Of a DNA stretch of 9,428 bases, positions 6,491 through 9,428 are shown piece by piece. The first letter of the stretch is position 1. Each line of letters opens with the position of its first letter. The notes beneath the pieces are model-generated. The model was not told the DNA's origin. It made no database searches and saw nothing but the letters and a program-made list of their open reading frames with translations. Source of the stretch: Bifidobacterium breve (GTDB lineage: Bacteria > Actinomycetota > Acidimicrobiia > IMCC26256 > PALSA-555); NCBI GenBank assembly GCA_945889545.1, contig CAMDCC010000096.1, positions 1 through 9,428 of the forward strand, written 5' to 3'. The translations under genes and the position numbers were made by a program.

Positions 6491-7939
6491 TCAGAACTGG
6501 TAGTAGAGGAATGGACTGAAGGTTCCGGCGGCGACGAGCAACGCCGCGATTGGCGCGCCGACCAAGATCACCGCGAGTCGGGTGGAGCGGGCCCACGAGT
6601 CACGGCTCGAGTCGAGGAAGCGACCCATCACCAGTCCACGAGGCAACGCGACGACGGTGGACGCGAGCAGGATCACGACGAGGCGCTCGCGAGTGAGGGC
6701 GATGTCGGTGGCAAGGTCGAGTCCGAAGTCACGCGGCACGAACATCGCTTCAAGGATCCCAAACGCACGATCAAGACCCGGTGCGCGGAAGAAGACCCAG
6801 CCCAACAGGACCAAGAAGAAGGTTCGGGCACGGAGCCAGGCTTCGCGACCGCGCCCCATCTCCTCGGGCGGGAGTCCGTGCGCACCGCGCAGGTGGGGGT
6901 TCACTCGCTCGTAGACGAGCAATGTTCCGTGGTACAGCCCCCAGAGGATGAACGTCCATGCCGCGCCGTGCCAGAGGCCGGTGAGCAAGAACACGATGTA
7001 CAAGTTTCGGTACGTGCCGAACGTACCCGCACGATTCCCGCCGAGCGGCACGTACACGTAGTCGCGGAACCACTGCGAGAGTGACATGTGCCACCGACGC
7101 CAAAAGTCGGTGATCGACACCGCCGAATACGGGCGCGCGAAGTTCTCGGGGAAATGGAAGCCAAACATCCGCGCGAGGCCGATTGCCATATCGGAGTAGC
7201 CGGAGAAGTCGAAGTAGATCTGCAGCGTGTACGCGATCACCCCGACCCAAGCCGACGTTGTCGTGAGGTTCCCGGCAGGCTGCCCGAAGACGGCATCGGC
7301 CACCGGCGCGATGGTGTCGGCGATCATGACCTTCTTGCAGAGGCCCCATGCGAAGCGCGGGAAGCCGGCAGCGAAATCGTCGATGCGACGGGTCCGTATC
7401 TCTTCGAGCTGATGGCTGATCTCGTGGAACCGCACGATTGGGCCCGCGATGAGCTGAGGGAACATCGCGATGTAGGTGGCAAAGTCGAGTGGTCGGTGCA
7501 GCGCCGCGCTCCGACCCCGCCAGACGTCGATCACATAGCTGAGTTGGTGAAAGGTGAAGAAGGAGATCCCGATCGGCAGCGCGATGCGCAAGATCGGCGA
7601 ACTCCCGTTGCCGAGCAGCTCAGCGAGCGCATCGACCTGGCGTGAGAGGAAGCCGGCGTACTTCCAGTAGCCGAGCATCCCGACGTCGAAGACCACCACG
7701 AGGGTGAGCGCGGTGTTGCGGGCCCGGTCGGTCTCGGCGCGCCCGATGGCGATGCCCGCCAGGTAGTTGACCGCGATGCACACCAACAGCGTGATGACTT
7801 GACCTTTCGCGCCATAGGCGTAGAAGACCAGGCTCGAGATCGCGAGGATGGCGTTGCGGTGGCGTGGCGGGAGCAGCCAGTACACGCCAAGCACCACCGG
7901 CATGAAGACCCACAAGAAGACCGGCGTGGCAAACGACAT
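6491..7939 (-). CDS. AlgI-like MBOAT-family O-acyltransferase
   Basis: This is a polytopic membrane protein of 482 residues with about ten or more hydrophobic segments and the full MBOAT signature. GISFFTFHQLSYVIDVWRG (124-142), MFPQLIAGPIVRF (159-171), YFDFSGYSDMAIGLARMFGF (242-261), FWRRWHMSLSQWFRDYVYVP (279-298) and TGLWHGAAWTFILWG (320-334) follow in order. H324 in LWHG is the conserved active-site histidine and H284 in RRWH is the second conserved one. The end, FSPFLYYQF, is typical of AlgI-type proteins. AlgI proteins take acyl groups, usually acetyl, from a cytoplasmic donor across the membrane for transfer to a polysaccharide. The AlgJ/AlgX-like gene directly downstream is the expected partner. 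The start at 7939 is an ATG without a good Shine-Dalgarno, 9 nt after a small stem-loop. DltB/PatA-type relatives are possible, but gene pairing favours polysaccharide acetylation. Confidence 0.93.
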   Translation of the reverse strand: MSFATPVFLWVFMPVVLGVYWLLPPRHRNAILAISSLVFYAYGAKGQVITLLVCIAVNYLAGIAIGRAETDRARNTALTLVVVFDVGMLGYWKYAGFLSRQVDALAELLGNGSSPILRIALPIGISFFTFHQLSYVIDVWRGRSAALHRPLDFATYIAMFPQLIAGPIVRFHEISHQLEEIRTRRIDDFAAGFPRFAWGLCKKVMIADTIAPVADAVFGQPAGNLTTTSAWVGVIAYTLQIYFDFSGYSDMAIGLARMFGFHFPENFARPYSAVSITDFWRRWHMSLSQWFRDYVYVPLGGNRAGTFGTYRNLYIVFLLTGLWHGAAWTFILWGLYHGTLLVYERVNPHLRGAHGLPPEEMGRGREAWLRARTFFLVLLGWVFFRAPGLDRAFGILEAMFVPRDFGLDLATDIALTRERLVVILLASTVVALPRGLVMGRFLDSSRDSWARSTRLAVILVGAPIAALLVAAGTFSPFLYYQF

Positions 7940-7948
7940 CGGACTCTG

Positions 7949-7967
7949 AGCACCCCCCGGAGGTGCT
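7949..7967 (-). other. Small stem-loop in the gap between the hydrolase and MBOAT genes
   Basis: AGCACC and GGTGCT form a 6-bp stem with a 7-nt loop in the 48-nt gap. It has no T-tract. It could be a weak terminator for the hydrolase, a translation control for the MBOAT gene starting 9 nt later, or chance in GC-rich DNA. Confidence 0.3.
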
Positions 7968-7987
7968 GGAGGCTACCGAAGGAGCTG

Positions 7988-8599
7988 TTACCAGCCGCGG
8001 TCGGCCCATTCCTGGAGGTGGGGGCGCTCGTCGCCGATCGTGGTGTCGAGACCGTGTCCGGGGAGCACGATCATGTCGACGGGGAGCGTGAAGAGGCGGC
8101 GGTCGATCGACCGGAGGATCTCGTCGAAGCTCGCGCCCGGCGTGCTCGTGTTGCCCGGTCCTCCAGGGAACAGCGTGTCGCCCGTGAAGATGAGCGGCTC
8201 GTCTTCGAGGAGGAACGACGTGGAACCGGCGGTGTGGCCCGGCGTGTGGATCGAGCGCAGACGCAGGTCGCCGACTGCGTAGACCTCGTCGTCGGGGATC
8301 ACGAAGTCGTAGGACGGCAGCATCTCGGCATCGGCTGCGGCGATCCCCACTTCGATGCCGGCGTTGCGGACTGCAACGACTGCCTGGATGTGGTCCCAGT
8401 GGCCGTGCGTGGTGAGCACTCGTCTGACGCCGGTCTCGCGGCAGACCTCGAGGAGCAGGTCGTGCTCGTTCGCCGCGTCGAGCAGGACGGCTTCACCCGT
8501 GCTCTTGCACCGGATGATGAACACGTTGTTCTCGACCGGCCCGACGATGAGCTTCTCGACTCGTACGCGGGCGTCCTCGAAATGCGCGGGTCGGGACAC
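7988..8599 (-). CDS. Metallo-beta-lactamase-fold hydrolase (glyoxalase II-like)
   Basis: The protein has 203 residues and all the metal ligands of the fold: THGHWDH (H65, H67, D69, H70), H122 in TPGHTAGS, D141 in FTGDTLF and H182 in LPGHG. This is the compact GloB-like form without a C-terminal extension, as in many single-domain actinobacterial hydrolases with a binuclear zinc or iron site. Thioester hydrolysis is typical of relatives, but the substrate is not fixed by sequence. The start is a GTG at 8599; an overlapping ATG at 8607 is in another frame. It lies upstream of and co-oriented with the AlgI/AlgJ-like pair, with a 48-nt gap, so it may be the first gene of that transcript, though a stem-loop sits between. 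It diverges from the truncated methyltransferase over only 31 nt, which must hold both promoters. Confidence 0.9.
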   Translation of the reverse strand: MSRPAHFEDARVRVEKLIVGPVENNVFIIRCKSTGEAVLLDAANEHDLLLEVCRETGVRRVLTTHGHWDHIQAVVAVRNAGIEVGIAAADAEMLPSYDFVIPDDEVYAVGDLRLRSIHTPGHTAGSTSFLLEDEPLIFTGDTLFPGGPGNTSTPGASFDEILRSIDRRLFTLPVDMIVLPGHGLDTTIGDERPHLQEWADRGW

Positions 8600-8630
8600 G
8601 GCGTCATCTTCTCACTACGCAGCGGCCTTC

Positions 8631-9095
8631 GTGAACTTCCCGCACCCTCCGCTCCCGCTGCAAGAACGGGTCGGTGGTGCCCTGTACGACTACGACCACC
8701 TGGGCGCCACCTGCCGCCGCGATTTCGTTGCGCTGCTTCCCGACGACTTCAGCCGGGACTGGGCGCGCGTGCTCGACTATGGCTCCGGTGCCGGTCGCAC
8801 GCTGCGTTCGTTCGCCCCGGAGGCCGAGCAGGCTGAGGAGTTCTGGGCGTGCGACATCGACGCCGCGTCGATCCAATGGATGGAAGCGAACCTGTGCCCG
8901 CAAGGAACGTCAGGTCCGGCCCGCGTTGCGACCCCGGTGCCTACCATCGTTGTGTCCATCTGCCGGTATGCTCCCGCGTCCGTGACCCTCGCCGACGCGC
9001 GCCGGAAACCGCAGGAGCGGGTCGGCGAGTTCGATCGCGAGGACGTCGGGGTGGTGAGCGCCGACAGCGTGCCGACGCCCGGCCTACGCCGATGA
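8631..9095 (+). pseudogene. Truncated class I SAM methyltransferase with an unrelated C-terminal tail
   Basis: From the GTG at 8631 the frame encodes 154 residues. The first 90 or so look like a genuine methyltransferase start: FPHPPLPLQERVGG, then motif I VLDYGSGAGRTLRSF (about 47-61) and the acidic motif II ACDIDAASIQWMEANL (about 73-88). Family members normally continue with the F-D-L-V motif IV strand and more than 100 further residues. Here, after NLCP, the frame passes into about 64 residues (QGTSGPARV to PTPGLRR) with no recognisable methyltransferase motif, and neither other forward frame restores it. This points to an internal deletion or replacement rather than a point frameshift. 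The stop overlaps the ATG of the next gene as ATGA. It could still be expressed as a short protein; loss of methyltransferase activity is an inference. The frame stays open further upstream, but that part antisenses the hydrolase. Confidence 0.6.
8988..9029. repeat. 9-bp inverted repeat in the tail of the truncated methyltransferase
   Basis: CTCGCCGAC (8988-8996) and GTCGGCGAG (9021-9029) are perfect reverse complements 24 nt apart, and the spacer contains a smaller CCGC/GCGG stem (9009-9020). It lies in the stretch that does not resemble the methyltransferase family. It could mark a remnant of inserted DNA or be a chance structure in GC-rich sequence. Confidence 0.35.
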
Positions 9096-9428
9096 TCGAT
9101 ATCCCGCGTGTCTCGCTTCCGGGGCCGACGGAGTTCTTCGAGCACTACGTGTATGCGCGGCGACCGGTCGTGATCACTGATCTGTTCGCAGGCCAGGACG
9201 TTGCTGAAATCGCCACGATCGATGACGCGCTCGATGCCTGGGGGCAAATGAGCATCCGGGTGCAGGACGAGTACACGAGCGCCGAGGGCACGACCGGCGC
9301 ACCGGAGCCGACTGCCATGCACTTCCGCGAGTACGTGGAATTTGCTCGGGCGAATCCGTCGACCCGACGCTGCTGTACCGAGTACGACACACCGGCGCGC
9401 GTGCTGGCCTCGTTCCGGCTCCCAGAGG
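9092..9428 (+). CDS. Cupin/JmjC-like domain protein, N-terminal part (cut by right edge)
   Basis: An ATG at 9092 opens a frame that stays open to the window end (112 codons). The opening residues MIDIPRVSLPGPTEFFEHYV followed by RRPVVITDLF (about 24-33) match the start of cupin_8/JmjC-like proteins, where a short helix and R-P-V-V-I-T/R lead into the double-stranded beta-helix. Members are often Fe(II)/2-oxoglutarate-dependent hydroxylases acting on proteins or small molecules. The metal ligands (HxD and a distal His) would lie beyond the window, so catalysis cannot be checked. Its ATG overlaps the stop of the truncated methyltransferase (ATGA), which suggests translational coupling and a shared transcript. 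No Shine-Dalgarno is visible. The antisense frame across this region lacks family features. Confidence 0.72.
   Translation, partial: MIDIPRVSLPGPTEFFEHYVYARRPVVITDLFAGQDVAEIATIDDALDAWGQMSIRVQDEYTSAEGTTGAPEPTAMHFREYVEFARANPSTRRCCTEYDTPARVLASFRLPE

Noticed and set aside
7799..8836. 345-codon plus-strand open frame across the MBOAT start, hydrolase and methyltransferase start
   Set aside because: It antisenses two genes with complete catalytic motifs and itself has no recognisable domain.
8991..9128. Recurrent GCCGAC/GTCGGC hexamers as an operator array or repeat family
   Set aside because: Spacing is irregular and such hexamers are frequent in GC-rich coding DNA; only the 9-bp inverted repeat is kept.
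8777..9322. 181-codon minus-strand open frame opposite the truncated methyltransferase and the cupin-like start
   Set aside because: The plus strand has a methyltransferase motif I and a cupin-like N-terminus; the minus frame shows no domain. The middle part (8911-9091) remains unexplained on either strand, so this rejection is less certain there.

Overview
The window looks like a chromosomal segment of a high-GC bacterium, most likely an actinobacterium, possibly Acidimicrobiia-like. The reasons are strong G/C bias at third codon positions, frequent GTG starts, few clear Shine-Dalgarno sites, promoter-like motifs placed for leaderless transcripts, and a SufC-type ATPase. The class-level guess is an inference. 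No rRNA, tRNA or CRISPR array was seen.

Layout from left to right: (1) the 5' part of a sufC-like Fe-S assembly ATPase on the minus strand, running off the left edge. (2) A divergent class I SAM methyltransferase (plus). (3) A GT4-type glycosyltransferase (minus) whose 3' end overlaps the methyltransferase by 34 bp. (4) A second GT4-type glycosyltransferase (plus) that starts head-to-head with the first; the two ATG codons lie on opposite strands of one CATG. (5) A complete, apparently intact IS1182-like insertion sequence of 1756 bp with 15-bp perfect terminal inverted repeats and a CTAG direct repeat on each side. (6) A minus-strand run of three genes, in transcription order a metallo-beta-lactamase-fold hydrolase, an AlgI-like MBOAT O-acyltransferase and an AlgJ/AlgX-like SGNH acetyltransferase. 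(7) On the plus strand, a methyltransferase that loses its family signature after about 90 residues, joined by an ATGA overlap to a cupin/JmjC-like protein that runs off the right edge.

Functionally, two GT4 glycosyltransferases and an AlgI/AlgJ-type O-acetylation pair suggest synthesis and decoration of an envelope or exported glycan. The methyltransferases and the cupin-like oxygenase could be further tailoring enzymes, but nothing in the sequence proves that link. SufC is housekeeping and marks the boundary with another transcription unit.

The most notable points are structural. The IS sits in the loop of what would have been a GC-rich hairpin between two convergent genes. The transposase start codon is held in a perfect 10-bp hairpin. 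Several gene boundaries overlap head-to-head, tail-to-tail or in tandem. The truncated methyltransferase carries a tail of unknown origin. No clearly new defence or mobile system was recognised.
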